In this document: piece after piece, positions 11,586 through 21,460 of the stretch
Layout: each line of letters begins with the position of its first letter
Position numbering within the stretch: position 1 is the stretch's first letter
Source: Chitinophaga varians
GTDB lineage: Bacteria; Bacteroidota; Bacteroidia; Chitinophagales; Chitinophagaceae
NCBI RefSeq assembly: GCF_014529945.1
Contig: NZ_JACVFB010000002.1
Location: 1,054,001 to 1,118,000 of the forward strand
Direction of reading: 5' to 3'
Length of the DNA: 64,000 nucleotides
Position numbers and translations under genes: made by a program
Notes under the pieces: generated by a model
Seen by the model: the letters and a program-made list of their open reading frames with translations, nothing else
Databases searched by the model: none
Told to the model about the DNA's origin: nothing

Positions 11586-13028
11586 ATGAGTTTAAAATAC
11601 GAATCCACACTGAGAGAACCTTTAGTTGACGGGGTTAAGGATTATCACCAGGTAACGGAAGATATCATTAGTCCCATTGAAGGGAAGCCTGGTAAATTGT
11701 GGTATGTAGGCTTTTTAATTTCACTGTCACTGTTGGGCTTCGGCGCATTTTCAGTGTTTTGGCAGATTTATTTCGGTGTGGGTGTTTGGAATCTGAACAA
11801 AACCATCGGTTGGGGTTGGGACATCACCAACTTCGTATGGTGGGTAGGTATTGGTCACGCCGGTACCCTGATTTCGGCTATCCTCCTGCTGTTCCGTCAG
11901 GGATGGCGTACAGGGGTGAACCGTGCGGCAGAAGCGATGACCATCTTCGCGGTAATGTGCGCCGGCCAGTTCCCGATTATTCACATGGGTCGTGTATGGA
12001 TGGGCTTCTTTATCCTGCCTTATCCTAACACCCGCGGTCCGGTATGGGTTAACTTTAACTCACCGCTGCTGTGGGACGTATTCGCGATCTCTACTTACTT
12101 CACCGTTTCCCTGTTGTTCTGGTACTCCGGTCTGATCCCGGATTTCGCTACCATCCGCGACAGAGCTAAAACCAAACTGCGCAAACTGCTGTATGGTGTA
12201 GCTTCCTTCGGCTGGACTGGTTCCACCAAACACTGGCAACGTCATGAAGCACTGTCACTGGTACTGGCAGGTTTGTCCACTCCGCTGGTACTTTCCGTAC
12301 ACACCATCGTATCTTTTGACTTTGCTACCTCTGTAATTCCTGGTTGGCATACTACCATCTTCCCTCCTTACTTCGTGGCGGGTGCGATCTTCTCCGGTTT
12401 CGCGATGGTACAAACCCTGCTGATCATCACCCGTAAAATATTACACCTCGAAGAATACATTACCCTGGGTCACATGGAAGCCATGAACAAGGTAATTGTA
12501 CTGACAGGTTCCGTAGTAGGTTGCGCTTACCTGACTGAGCTCTTCATGGCATGGTACGGTGCTAACAATTACGAGTTCGCTACCTTCTTCAAATATCGTG
12601 CTGCCGGTCCGCTGGGTTGGTCTTACTGGATCATGATGACCTGTAACGTAATTTCTCCGCAGGTGTTCTGGTTCCGTAAAATGAGAAGAAACGTGATGGT
12701 GACTTTCGTGATGTCCATCATCGTAAACATCGGTATGTGGTTCGAACGTTTTGTGATCATCTGTACTTCCCTGTACCGCGACTATCTGCCATCCAGCTGG
12801 TCTTACTATCGTCCATCCTGGCCAGAAGTTGGTTTCTACATGGGTACTTTCGGTCTGTTCTTCACTTGCTACTTCCTGTTCGCTAAATACTTCCCGGTAA
12901 TCGCGGTAGCTGAGATCAAGTCTATCCTGAAAACTTCCGGTGAGAACTTTAAAGAAGGCATGGAGAAATACGAGACAGAAACTGCAGAGCAATTTGCACA
13001 CGCTGTTCACCACGAACATGCTCACTAA
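11586..13028 (+). CDS. actC: ActC: NrfD/PsrC-like membrane subunit of alternative complex III
   Basis: A 480-residue integral membrane protein with about ten transmembrane helices, related to NrfD/PsrC. The N-terminus (YHQVTEDIISPIEGKP) and segments such as WWVGIGHAGTLISAILLL and HTIVSFDFATSVIPGWH are characteristic of the ActC/ActF family, with conserved His and Asp residues lining the quinol site. It is taken to bind menaquinol and couple its oxidation to proton translocation. The C-terminal tail is charged and His-rich (HAVHHEHAH). It follows actB by 117 bp, an unusually long gap for this operon that carries a heptad repeat. Confidence 0.95.
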   Translation: MSLKYESTLREPLVDGVKDYHQVTEDIISPIEGKPGKLWYVGFLISLSLLGFGAFSVFWQIYFGVGVWNLNKTIGWGWDITNFVWWVGIGHAGTLISAILLLFRQGWRTGVNRAAEAMTIFAVMCAGQFPIIHMGRVWMGFFILPYPNTRGPVWVNFNSPLLWDVFAISTYFTVSLLFWYSGLIPDFATIRDRAKTKLRKLLYGVASFGWTGSTKHWQRHEALSLVLAGLSTPLVLSVHTIVSFDFATSVIPGWHTTIFPPYFVAGAIFSGFAMVQTLLIITRKILHLEEYITLGHMEAMNKVIVLTGSVVGCAYLTELFMAWYGANNYEFATFFKYRAAGPLGWSYWIMMTCNVISPQVFWFRKMRRNVMVTFVMSIIVNIGMWFERFVIICTSLYRDYLPSSWSYYRPSWPEVGFYMGTFGLFFTCYFLFAKYFPVIAVAEIKSILKTSGENFKEGMEKYETETAEQFAHAVHHEHAH

Positions 13029-13077
13029 TCAGATGAATTGACAGAATTAATTAATTGGAATTTGAATTTTTAAATAT

Positions 13078-13665
13078 ATGGCTGTTAAAAATTTTGTTGT
13101 AGGCTTGTTTGACGATGAGGCAGTGTTGTTCCCGGCAGTGAAGAAAGTACGCACTGCAGGTTACAAGTTGCACGATGTATACACTCCTTTTCCTGTTCAC
13201 GGCCTGGATCATGCAATGGGTTTAAGGGAAACCAGCCTGCACACAGCCGGTTTCATATATGGTATCACTGGTACCACCACGGCTTTATCTTTCATGAGCT
13301 GGGTATTTAACGTAGACTGGCCGCTGAACATCGGTGGTAAGCCTCACTTTCCGTTACCAGCGTTCATTCCTATTACCTTCGAGTTGACTGTATTGTTTGC
13401 TGCGGTTGGGATGGTAATGACTTTCTGCTACCTGTGCCAGTTAATGCCAGGCGTAAAGAAACATATCTTCCACCCCAGACAGACCGATGATAAGTTTGTG
13501 ATGGTAATCGAACTCACCGAAAAAGCCAATGCAGAAGAAGTAAAACGCTTCCTGAATGAGGCCGGTGCGCACGATGTCAACGAACAAAGAGCCGAAGCTG
13601 GCTGGTGGTATGGCCGGTTTGACAAAGCGGATGAAGACATTTACGCTCGTCCTGCTAACGCTTAA
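13078..13665 (+). CDS. actD: ActD: DUF3341 subunit of alternative complex III
   Basis: A 195-residue protein with a cytoplasmic N-terminal domain (VVGLFDDEAVLFPAVKKVR, VYTPFPVHGLDHAMGL), two transmembrane helices around 58-80 and 98-122, and a C-terminal tail. This is the DUF3341 architecture of ActD. The VHGLDHAMGL segment is the family signature. It is a structural subunit located at the cytoplasmic side of the complex. The gene lies 49 bp after actC and 82 bp before actE. Confidence 0.95.
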   Translation: MAVKNFVVGLFDDEAVLFPAVKKVRTAGYKLHDVYTPFPVHGLDHAMGLRETSLHTAGFIYGITGTTTALSFMSWVFNVDWPLNIGGKPHFPLPAFIPITFELTVLFAAVGMVMTFCYLCQLMPGVKKHIFHPRQTDDKFVMVIELTEKANAEEVKRFLNEAGAHDVNEQRAEAGWWYGRFDKADEDIYARPANA

Positions 13666-13747
13666 TAACATTAACAGCAAAAAATTACAGTTGCAACCAT
13701 TAGGTACTGGGAGCAGAACTAATGAAAGCTAGAATAAATAATTTCTG

Positions 13748-14353
13748 ATGAAAAGGACTTCTAACATATTGATTGTAGCCGCATTGGCGACTGGAGCTTT
13801 CCTGGCAGCCTGTAATAAAGGAGAGCATAACAGAAAGCCCGGCAGGATTTATGTGCCCGACATGTATGAATCACGTGCGTATGAGTTTTACAGTGCGCGT
13901 TTGGCAAGCCTGAAGCCAGTGGACGGAACAGTTAAGAGAGGTGAACTTTTGCCTTACCATCTGAAAGAAGCAGATACGGCACAGGCAAACCTGGTGAAAA
14001 ATCCGCTGACGATCACCGCTGACGATCTGAAAGAAGGTGAACGTTTGTTTAACATTTACTGCGGTATCTGCCATGGTACTGCGCTGGACGGTAACGGTCC
14101 GCTGTACAGAGGAGGCGATGGTCCTTACTCTGCAGCACCTGCCAACCTGGTGGCCGGCGCAAAAGCCGGTTATTCCGAAGGCCGCCTGTTTCACGTGATG
14201 ACCTATGGTTATAACATGATGGGTAGCTACGCCAGCCAGCTCGACAGAGCACAACGCTGGAAGATCGCTGCTTACATCAAGAGCAAACAGCCTGGTGCTG
14301 CTCAGCCTGCAGCTGCAGCTGCTCCGGCGGCAGATAGCGCAACAGCTAAATAA
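13748..14353 (+). CDS. actE: ActE: monoheme cytochrome c lipoprotein
   Basis: A 201-residue lipoprotein cytochrome. The lipobox is LAAC (Cys22), and a single heme motif CGICH is at about 104-108, with a likely axial Met in the YGYNMMGSYASQL segment near 160. The C-terminus is an Ala/Pro-rich tail. ActE is a periplasmic electron carrier subunit of alternative complex III. It may donate to the oxidase encoded next door, because the CoxB here has no fused cytochrome domain. Confidence 0.9.
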   Translation: MKRTSNILIVAALATGAFLAACNKGEHNRKPGRIYVPDMYESRAYEFYSARLASLKPVDGTVKRGELLPYHLKEADTAQANLVKNPLTITADDLKEGERLFNIYCGICHGTALDGNGPLYRGGDGPYSAAPANLVAGAKAGYSEGRLFHVMTYGYNMMGSYASQLDRAQRWKIAAYIKSKQPGAAQPAAAAAPAADSATAK

Positions 14354-14401
14354 GTTAGAGAGTTAAAACTGAATTTCAAACAAGTATTTTAATATACAGT
14401 A

Positions 14402-15607
14402 ATGAAAGACCAATTTGTAGTACCGGCAAGATTAAAAAAGACCAGCTTCGTGTTAATGGGCGTGGGCTTGCTGACTTTATTGATCGGATTAATTGCGTTT
14501 CAAGGTGAGAACGCGACACGGTTCTGGGCCGGTCTGTTGCAAAACAGCAGCTTCTTTTTGCTGATTACATTGGCCAGCACCTTTTTTATTGCAGCCACAA
14601 CCCTGGCTCACGGAGGTTGGCAGATTGCCTTCCGCCGCGTTCCGGAAGCAATCTCCATGGCAGTTCCTGCCCTGTGTGCCATCCTGTTTATCATTGTAAT
14701 GATCCTCGTTTTCGGTGGTAAAGAACACATCTACCACTGGGTAAACGCTCACCACGTAGCTGAAGACAAAATCCTCACCTGGAAATCCGCTTTCCTGAAC
14801 AAAGGATTCTTCACTACTGCCACCATCCTCACCATGGGCCTGTGGATCTTCTTCACCCTGAAGCTCCGTAACATGTCTATCGAAGAAGATGGTTGGGACC
14901 TGAAACCAGAAACCGGCCGTAAACTCATCTGGAGAAACACCGTTTGGTGCGGTGGCTTCCTGGTAGTGTACACCCTGAGCGTTGGCTCCACCACCCCCTG
15001 GCTGTGGCTCATGAGCATCGACGCACACTGGTTCTCTACGATGTATTCCTGGTATACTTTCGCCAGCAGCTGGGTATCAGGCCTGTCCCTGATCGCACTG
15101 TTCGTGGTGTACCTGAAAAAACATGGTTACCTGACTTACGTAAACGAAGAACACCTGCACGACTTAGGTAAATTTATCTTTGCTTTCAGCATCTTCTGGA
15201 CTTACCTCTGGTTCTCCCAGTACATGCTGATCTGGTACGCTAACATGCCGGAAGAAACTGAATACTTCCAGCCACGCGTATGGGGCGAATGGAGACCTAT
15301 CTTCTTCCTGAACCTCCTGATCAACTTTATTACGCCGTTGCTGTTCCTCATGAAGAGAGACACCAAACGTAACTATACTTCCGTAGCCTTCATCGCCGTT
15401 GTAGTAATTGCCGGTCACTGGCTCGACTTCTGGCAGATGGTTGGTCCTGGTACCTACAAACACCTGGTATTCCCATGGTATGAACTGGGTCTGGGCGCTG
15501 GCTTCGTAGGTCTGATCATTTTCCTGGTAGCCAACGCGCTGACCAAAGCGCCACTGGTACCGAAAAATCATCCTTACCTGAAAGAAAGTATTGTTCACCA
15601 CACCTAA
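14402..15607 (+). CDS. actF: ActF: NrfD-like membrane subunit of alternative complex III
   Basis: A 401-residue polytopic membrane protein with about ten helices, homologous to ActC but shorter. Typical segments are LAHGGWQIAFRRVPEA, SIDAHWFSTMYSWYTFAS and WFSQYMLIWYANMPEE. ActF is thought to form a second proton-conducting half of the membrane arm. It is the last act gene and is followed after 63 bp by coxB in the same direction, which supports co-transcription and a respiratory supercomplex. Confidence 0.95.
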   Translation: MKDQFVVPARLKKTSFVLMGVGLLTLLIGLIAFQGENATRFWAGLLQNSSFFLLITLASTFFIAATTLAHGGWQIAFRRVPEAISMAVPALCAILFIIVMILVFGGKEHIYHWVNAHHVAEDKILTWKSAFLNKGFFTTATILTMGLWIFFTLKLRNMSIEEDGWDLKPETGRKLIWRNTVWCGGFLVVYTLSVGSTTPWLWLMSIDAHWFSTMYSWYTFASSWVSGLSLIALFVVYLKKHGYLTYVNEEHLHDLGKFIFAFSIFWTYLWFSQYMLIWYANMPEETEYFQPRVWGEWRPIFFLNLLINFITPLLFLMKRDTKRNYTSVAFIAVVVIAGHWLDFWQMVGPGTYKHLVFPWYELGLGAGFVGLIIFLVANALTKAPLVPKNHPYLKESIVHHT

Positions 15608-15670
15608 TATGGTGATAACGAAGATTTAGCAATAGAAAAGCATTAGATAACTTAATTATTTCATATAGCA

Positions 15671-16711
15671 ATGTCAGGATTTTTAGCAGTCTTAGTTATT
15701 GTTCTCATATTCATAGTCATCTTCCAGATTGCGAAGGCGAGCGAATATGTGTCCATATTGAAGGGAGAAAAGAAAGCGCGCCAGCAAAGCAACCGTATCA
15801 ATGGCTTTCTGCTGATAGCATTCCTGGTGCTGGGGCTCATCGGCGTGTATTATTGTAATAATCTGCTGAAAGGCAAGATCCTGGGCGAATCTGCTTCTGT
15901 GCAGGGTGAAGGTGTAGACACCCTCATCTATGTAACCCTCGCCATCACCGGTGTTGTATTCGTAGGTACCCAGATCCTCCTGTTCTGGTTCGCATTTAAA
16001 TACCAGGAAAAAGAAGGCCGTAAAGCATTTTATTTTCCACATAACAACAGACTGGAAGTGATCTGGACCGTTATCCCGGCCATCGCACTGACGGTTCTGG
16101 TGGCTTTTGGTCTGAAACACTGGTTCCAGCTGACTTCAGATGCTCCGAAAGATGCAGCAGTGGTTGAAATCACTGGTAAACAATTTAACTGGCTCATCCG
16201 CTACCCGGGTAAAGACGGTGCCCTCGGCCGCCGCGATTTCAAGAAAATCGACGAAGCTGCGAGCAACCCGCTGGGTATGGATTGGGACGATCAACTGGGT
16301 AAAGATGACTTCATGGCAACTGAAGTGCACCTGGTAGTAGGTAAACCCGTAAAATTCGTAATCGGTTCCCGTGATGTTATTCACGACGTTGGTTTACCTC
16401 AGTTCCGTATGAAAATGGACGCTGTACCTGGTATCCCTACCACCCTGTGGTTCACGCCCAAATTCACTACCAAACAAATGAAGGAAAAAACCGGTAACCC
16501 GGATTTCACCTACGAAATATCCTGCGATCAGATGTGTGGTTCCGGTCACTACTCTATGAGAGGCGTGATTGTTGTTGAAACTCAGGCTGAATATGATGCA
16601 TGGGTTGCCAAACAACCGCTGCAGTACAGCCTGGCTCACCCGGCTCCTGCTGAAGCGCCAAAGGCCGACAGCACACAAAAAACAGTGGCAGCGAATATCG
16701 GTAAGCCGTAA
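15671..16711 (+). CDS. coxB: Cytochrome c oxidase subunit II
   Basis: A 346-residue subunit II. An extra N-terminal helix (residues 2-20) precedes the two usual transmembrane helices (about 45-65 and 96-118). The periplasmic cupredoxin domain binds the dinuclear CuA centre through His in VIHDVG and the CDQMCGSGHYSM motif (about 285-296). There is no C-terminal cytochrome c domain, so the oxidase is aa3 rather than caa3 and needs an external donor, plausibly ActE or the ActA monoheme domain. The C-terminal tail is Ala/Pro-rich. Confidence 0.95.
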   Translation: MSGFLAVLVIVLIFIVIFQIAKASEYVSILKGEKKARQQSNRINGFLLIAFLVLGLIGVYYCNNLLKGKILGESASVQGEGVDTLIYVTLAITGVVFVGTQILLFWFAFKYQEKEGRKAFYFPHNNRLEVIWTVIPAIALTVLVAFGLKHWFQLTSDAPKDAAVVEITGKQFNWLIRYPGKDGALGRRDFKKIDEAASNPLGMDWDDQLGKDDFMATEVHLVVGKPVKFVIGSRDVIHDVGLPQFRMKMDAVPGIPTTLWFTPKFTTKQMKEKTGNPDFTYEISCDQMCGSGHYSMRGVIVVETQAEYDAWVAKQPLQYSLAHPAPAEAPKADSTQKTVAANIGKP

Positions 16712-16817
16712 TTTTGTGTAGAAGAATTTTTTGACGCAGTACTTAACCAATAATAAAAGACAAACTAACAAACGCGATACTTCCCGGGCGTTGGTTTATT
16801 AATAAACAGAACCGATT

Positions 16818-18629
16818 ATGAGTAACGAAGCAACATTGCACAGTCAACAGGAGGTAATGCACGGCGCGCATGATCATCATGATCATGAGCACCATCATGA
16901 AGACAATTTCATCTCGAAATATGTATTCAGCCTTGATCATAAAATGATTGCCAAACAATTCCTGATCACCGGTATCGTTTGGGCTATCATCGGTGCTTTC
17001 TTTTCTGTAGTGTTCCGTTTGCAACTGGGTTTTCCCGATGCTACTTTCCCCTGGCTGGAAAGCATTCTGGGTCACTGGGCTAAAGGTGGCCGTATCACTC
17101 CCGAAGCTTACTATGCATTGGTGACAATGCACGGTACAATCCTCGTATTCTTTGTATTGACCGCTGGTTTGAGTGGTACCTTCTCTAACCTGCTCATTCC
17201 CCTGCAGGTAGGTGCCCGCGATATGGCTTCTCCTTTCATGAACTGCCTGAGCTACTGGTTCTTCTTCCTGGCCAGCCTCGTCATGATGGCTTCCCTGTTC
17301 GTTCAGACAGGACCTGCTTCCGGCGGTTGGACCATGTACCCTCCGCTGAGTGCACTGGGAGACGCTTCCATCGGTTCTAAAATAGGTGTGGACCTGTGGC
17401 TGATTTCCATGGCACTGTTTGTTGTTTCACAGCTGCTCGGTGGTCTGAACTACATCTCTACCCTCCTGAACATGCGTACCAAAGGTATGAGCATGACCAA
17501 AATGCCTTTAACCATCTGGTCATTCTTCTTTACCGCTGTACTGGGCGTACTGTCTTTCCCTGTACTGCTGTCCGGCTTCATCCTCCTGCTGATGGACCGT
17601 CACGCTGGTACCAGCTTCTATCTCTCTGACATCTTTATCGCAGGTAAAGCCCTGGCAAACGAAGGTGGTAGCGCCATCCTCTACCAGCACTTGTTCTGGT
17701 TCCTGGGCCACCCTGAAGTATACATCATCATCCTCCCTGCCATGGGTATGGTGTCTGAAGTACTGGCAGTTAGCTCCCGTAAACCTATCTTCGGCTACCT
17801 CGCCATGATCGGTTCCCTCTTCGCTATCTGTATCCTGGCCTTCCTGGTTTGGGCTCACCACATGTTCGTTACTGGTCTGAACCCATTCCTCGGCGCCTTC
17901 TTCGTACTCCTCACCCTCCTCATCGCGGTGCCATCTGCCATCAAGGTGTTTAACTGGCTCACCACCATCTGGAAAGGTAACATCCGCTTTACGCCGGCGT
18001 CCCTGTTCTCTATCGGTTTCGTGAGCACCTTCATCTCTGGTGGTCTGACCGGTATCTGGCTGGGTAACTCCTCTATCGATATTCACCTGCACGATACCTA
18101 CTTTGTAATCGCTCACTTCCATATCGTAATGGGTGTGTCCGCTTTCTTCGGTATGTTCGCAGGTATTTACCACTGGTTCCCGAAAATGTATGGCCGCTTT
18201 ATGAACAATACTATCGGCTATATTCACTTCTGGGTAACCCTGATCGGTGCTTATCTGATCTTCTGGCCTATGCACTACGAAGGTATGGCCGGTATGCCAA
18301 GAAGATATTTTGACTACTCCAGCTGGACTTCCTTCAATCAGTTCGGTGGCCTGAACCAGTTTATCAGCATCGTGGTAATCCTGGTGTTCGCTACACAGCT
18401 GCTGTTCGTGTTCAACTTCTTCTACAGCATCTTCAAAGGAAGAAAACTGACCGAACAGAACCCCTGGAAAGCTACTTCCCTGGAATGGACTACGCCGATC
18501 AACCCGGGTCACGGCAACTGGCCTGGCGAAATTCCTGAAGTTCACCGCTGGGCTTATGACTACAGCAAGGATGGAAGAGACTTCATCCCGCAGACAGAAC
18601 CAATTGGTCCTAACGAGTCAGCTCATTAA
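16818..18629 (+). CDS. coxA: Cytochrome c oxidase subunit I (type A1)
   Basis: A 603-residue catalytic subunit with twelve helices. Seen directly: the low-spin heme His in MHGTILVFFV, the CuB/Tyr-crosslink motif GHPEVYIIILP (its Glu marks a type A1 D-channel), the His pair in WAHHMFVTG, and the heme a/a3 ligands in HDTYFVIAHFHIVMG. The D-channel Asp and first Asn are kept (GARDMASPFMN). The first 30 residues are remarkably His-rich (GAHDHHDHEHHHEDNF), which could hold copper. It reduces O2 and pumps protons. It follows coxB by 106 bp. Confidence 0.97.
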   Translation: MSNEATLHSQQEVMHGAHDHHDHEHHHEDNFISKYVFSLDHKMIAKQFLITGIVWAIIGAFFSVVFRLQLGFPDATFPWLESILGHWAKGGRITPEAYYALVTMHGTILVFFVLTAGLSGTFSNLLIPLQVGARDMASPFMNCLSYWFFFLASLVMMASLFVQTGPASGGWTMYPPLSALGDASIGSKIGVDLWLISMALFVVSQLLGGLNYISTLLNMRTKGMSMTKMPLTIWSFFFTAVLGVLSFPVLLSGFILLLMDRHAGTSFYLSDIFIAGKALANEGGSAILYQHLFWFLGHPEVYIIILPAMGMVSEVLAVSSRKPIFGYLAMIGSLFAICILAFLVWAHHMFVTGLNPFLGAFFVLLTLLIAVPSAIKVFNWLTTIWKGNIRFTPASLFSIGFVSTFISGGLTGIWLGNSSIDIHLHDTYFVIAHFHIVMGVSAFFGMFAGIYHWFPKMYGRFMNNTIGYIHFWVTLIGAYLIFWPMHYEGMAGMPRRYFDYSSWTSFNQFGGLNQFISIVVILVFATQLLFVFNFFYSIFKGRKLTEQNPWKATSLEWTTPINPGHGNWPGEIPEVHRWAYDYSKDGRDFIPQTEPIGPNESAH

Positions 18630-18742
18630 CTTATAAAATGAGATTCCGGAGCGCAGAAATAAACTGCCTTCCGGAATCTTGTTCACCGTGATGTTTGTAA
18701 ATTTGTCCCGGATTTAAAACCCGGGATGTGGATAGAAATAAA

Positions 18743-19642
18743 ATGTTGCAAGAAAACTCCATAAAATTGTCGTCATCGTATGCAGTAGCGAGTAAGGTGA
18801 AGGATTATTCTCAGTTAATGAAGTTTAATCTCACCTTCATGGTGGTATTTTCATCTGTGGTAGCTTATCTGCTGGTGCCGGACGTGGAGTTTAACCTGAT
18901 CAAAGTTCTTTTGTTATTTGCCGGTGGTTTGCTGGTTTCCGGATCAGCCAATACCATCAACCAGATATGGGAAAAAAATACCGACAAGCTGATGGCACGC
19001 ACCGCCACCCGCCCCCTGCCCTCCGGTAGGATGAGCGAAACGGAAGCGATCATCGTAGCGGCGGTAACCGGTGTAGCGGGTTTCCTGATCATGGGTTATT
19101 GCTTTAACTGGCTGAGCGCCGCCCTGAGCCTTTTCTCCCTGGTGATGTACGGGTTCGTATATACACCCTGGAAAAAATGGAACTCCCTGGCTGTACTGAT
19201 AGGGGGCATTCCGGGCGCCATGCCACTGCTCATCGGCTGGGCTGCAGGCGCCAACAACCTCTCCGAAGGTGGTTGGTCACTGTTCGCTATCCAGTTCCTG
19301 TGGCAGTTTCCGCACTTCTGGGCTATCGCCTGGATTGCGCATAAAGACTATACCCGTGCAGGATTTAAACTGTTGCCTGCCAATGGAGAACCTAATAAGT
19401 TCACCGCATTGCAGGCAGTGATGTATACCCTGTTACTGATTCCTGCCGGTGTAGCACCCTACCTGCTCAAAATCACAGGCGGTATCTCCGCTATCGTGGC
19501 CATCCTCGCAGGTGTGTTTTTCCTGTACCGCGCGATTAACCTGTACAGAAAGAATGATGTTCCGGCAGCACGTAAACTGATGTTTGGTTCATACATTTAC
19601 CTGACCATTGTTCAGCTGGCACAGCTGCTGGACAAGGCCTAA
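18743..19642 (+). CDS. ctaB: Heme O synthase (protoheme IX farnesyltransferase)
   Basis: A UbiA-family prenyltransferase of 299 residues (304 if the GTG at 18728 is used). It farnesylates heme b to heme O, the precursor of heme A for the oxidase. The prenyl-diphosphate-binding motif reads NQIWEKNTDKLMARTATRPL, a variant of NxxxDxxxD with Glu at the first acidic position. About eight to nine helices follow. The ATG at 18743 is preferred to the GTG five codons earlier. No ctaA (heme A synthase) lies in the window. Confidence 0.92.
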   Translation: MLQENSIKLSSSYAVASKVKDYSQLMKFNLTFMVVFSSVVAYLLVPDVEFNLIKVLLLFAGGLLVSGSANTINQIWEKNTDKLMARTATRPLPSGRMSETEAIIVAAVTGVAGFLIMGYCFNWLSAALSLFSLVMYGFVYTPWKKWNSLAVLIGGIPGAMPLLIGWAAGANNLSEGGWSLFAIQFLWQFPHFWAIAWIAHKDYTRAGFKLLPANGEPNKFTALQAVMYTLLLIPAGVAPYLLKITGGISAIVAILAGVFFLYRAINLYRKNDVPAARKLMFGSYIYLTIVQLAQLLDKA

Positions 19643-19668
19643 AAGAAATAGAAGGAGTGATGCATACA

Positions 19669-20223
19669 ATGAGCATACAACGTAAAAAAATTCATCCGCA
19701 CAAGTATTCCCTATGGATAGCAATGGGTAGCATTACCATGATGTTCATCGGATTTACGAGTGCATACGTTGTGAAGAGATCGCAGGCTAACTGGCTGGCA
19801 TTTGAACTGCCGCATATTTTCTGGTTGTCTACTGCTGTGATTTTACTCAGCAGCCTGACTATCCACTTGGCACTGAAACAGTTTAAGGAAAGAAATATGC
19901 AGCGTTACAAGCAGTTGATCACCCTTACTGCTGTACTGGGTGTAGTCTTCGCTGCTTGCCAATGGATTGGCTTTTCACAATTGAAAAATAGCGGACTTCC
20001 CCTCAACGGGCCTGTTTCCGCTTCGTTTATTTATGTTATCGTAGGCGTGCACATGCTGCACGTACTGGGCGGTGTGGTAGCACTGCTCATCATGTTTGCG
20101 AGAGCCTACCGCACCCGCATTCGTACCTACTCCTCAGTACCCATCGAAGTTGCCGCTACCTATTGGCATTTTGTGGATGTGCTGTGGATCTACCTGTTGA
20201 TTTTTTTAAGTATCGCGAGATAA
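19669..20223 (+). CDS. Cytochrome c oxidase subunit III-like protein (short)
   Basis: A heme-copper oxidase subunit III family protein of about 184 residues with five transmembrane helices. The family signatures are GFTSAYVVKRSQANW near the N-terminus, VGVHMLHVLGGVVALL in the middle and ATYWHFVDVLWIYLL at the C-terminus. A good Shine-Dalgarno sequence (GGAG at 19654-19657) favours the ATG at 19669 over the GTG or ATG at 19657 and 19660. It immediately precedes a second, longer subunit III gene. The pair is common in Bacteroidetes. Confidence 0.88.
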   Translation: MSIQRKKIHPHKYSLWIAMGSITMMFIGFTSAYVVKRSQANWLAFELPHIFWLSTAVILLSSLTIHLALKQFKERNMQRYKQLITLTAVLGVVFAACQWIGFSQLKNSGLPLNGPVSASFIYVIVGVHMLHVLGGVVALLIMFARAYRTRIRTYSSVPIEVAATYWHFVDVLWIYLLIFLSIAR

Positions 20224-20250
20224 ACTTTGTAAAATTTTATAAAACTAACA

Positions 20251-20925
20251 ATGGACACAGCAGTTACAGCGAAGAAAAAATGGTGGGACGGAGGATACTC
20301 TCCCTTTAATGTGAGCTATGGCAAGTTGATGATGTGGTACTTCCTGATATCAGATGCCTTCACTTTCGGAGCATTACTGATTTCTTACGGAACTATTCGC
20401 TTCTCCAGCACTTCCTGGCCTGATCCGAACGAGGTTTTCCGCTCTTTCCCGGGTATGGGACATGCCAACTTACCGCTGGTATTCGTGAGCTTGATGACCT
20501 TTATCCTGATCATGAGCTCTGTAACCATGGTACTGGCCGTTCATGCCGGTCACATGAGAGATAAAAAAGCTGTTGCCAAATGGCTGACCTGGACTATCAT
20601 CGGTGGTGCCTGCTTCTTGGCCTGTCAGGCCTGGGAATGGACACACCTGTACCACGAAGGTGCATGGTGGGGCCGCAACCCTTTCCACAACGTTGATGGT
20701 ACACTGGCTTCTACCAACTTCACTAACTTCTTCTTTACCATCACTGGTTTCCACGGCTTGCACGTAACTTCCGGTGTAGTACTGAACATCGTCATCCTCG
20801 CTAACGTACTGAAAGGTACTTACGAAGAAAGAGGTCACTACGAAATGGTAGAAAAAGTAGGTCTTTACTGGCACTTTGTAGATCTGGTTTGGGTATTCGT
20901 ATTCACCTGCTTCTACCTGCTCTGA
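20251..20925 (+). CDS. Cytochrome c oxidase subunit III
   Basis: A 224-residue subunit III with about six helices. Motifs: MMWYFLISDAFTFGALL, ACQAWEWTHLYHEG, FFFTITGFHGLHVTSG (the conserved GxHGLHV) and YWHFVDLVWVFVFTCFYLL. It stabilises the subunit I active site and the oxygen entry path. The gene starts 27 bp after the shorter paralogue, so both are likely made from one transcript. Confidence 0.92.
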   Translation: MDTAVTAKKKWWDGGYSPFNVSYGKLMMWYFLISDAFTFGALLISYGTIRFSSTSWPDPNEVFRSFPGMGHANLPLVFVSLMTFILIMSSVTMVLAVHAGHMRDKKAVAKWLTWTIIGGACFLACQAWEWTHLYHEGAWWGRNPFHNVDGTLASTNFTNFFFTITGFHGLHVTSGVVLNIVILANVLKGTYEERGHYEMVEKVGLYWHFVDLVWVFVFTCFYLL

Positions 20926-21005
20926 TCAGGTCGCATCAGCTGCAACGAATACAAGGTTTGTAATTAGAATTATCGCATTTTAGAATTCATTTAATCTCAA
21001 TAGGA

Positions 21006-21404
21006 ATGGAGCATACGCATACCGCAGAAGGACATGCACATCATGATTCATCTACCAAAAAAATCTGGAAAACTTTCTGGATTCTCCTGGCTGTAACCAT
21101 GGTAGAAGTAGGCCTGGCGTTTTTACACCTGGAAACAGGTTTCCCCAGCAGAGTACTGCTGAACGGCGTGTTCGTCATACTGACAGTAGTAAAGGCATTT
21201 TATATCGTTTCCGAGTTCATGCACCTCGGCAGCGAAATCAAAAACCTGATCTACACCGTCCTGCTTCCTTTGTTGCTCTTCATCTGGTTCATCATCGCTT
21301 TCCTGTACGAAGGTAATTCCTGGAAGAACCTGAACAGGGACCTGAAACCAGGTACACCCATTGAAGCAGTAAAAGCACCGGCAGAAGGCCACGGACATCA
21401 CTAA
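21006..21404 (+). CDS. Cytochrome c oxidase subunit IV
   Basis: A 132-residue membrane protein with three helices, matching the prokaryotic cytochrome oxidase subunit IV (CyoD-like) family: KTFWILLAVTMVEVGLAFL, VLLNGVFVILTVVKAFYIVSEFMHLG and LIYTVLLPLLLFIWFIIAFLYEG. Like CoxA, it has a His-rich N-terminus (HTHTAEGHAHHD) and ends in GHGHH. It lies 80 bp after subunit III and belongs to the same operon. Confidence 0.9.
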   Translation: MEHTHTAEGHAHHDSSTKKIWKTFWILLAVTMVEVGLAFLHLETGFPSRVLLNGVFVILTVVKAFYIVSEFMHLGSEIKNLIYTVLLPLLLFIWFIIAFLYEGNSWKNLNRDLKPGTPIEAVKAPAEGHGHH

Positions 21405-21460
21405 GTTTTTGACTATTAAATTTCAGCGTCATCTCACGCAGGGCTATATTAGGAGTTGCA

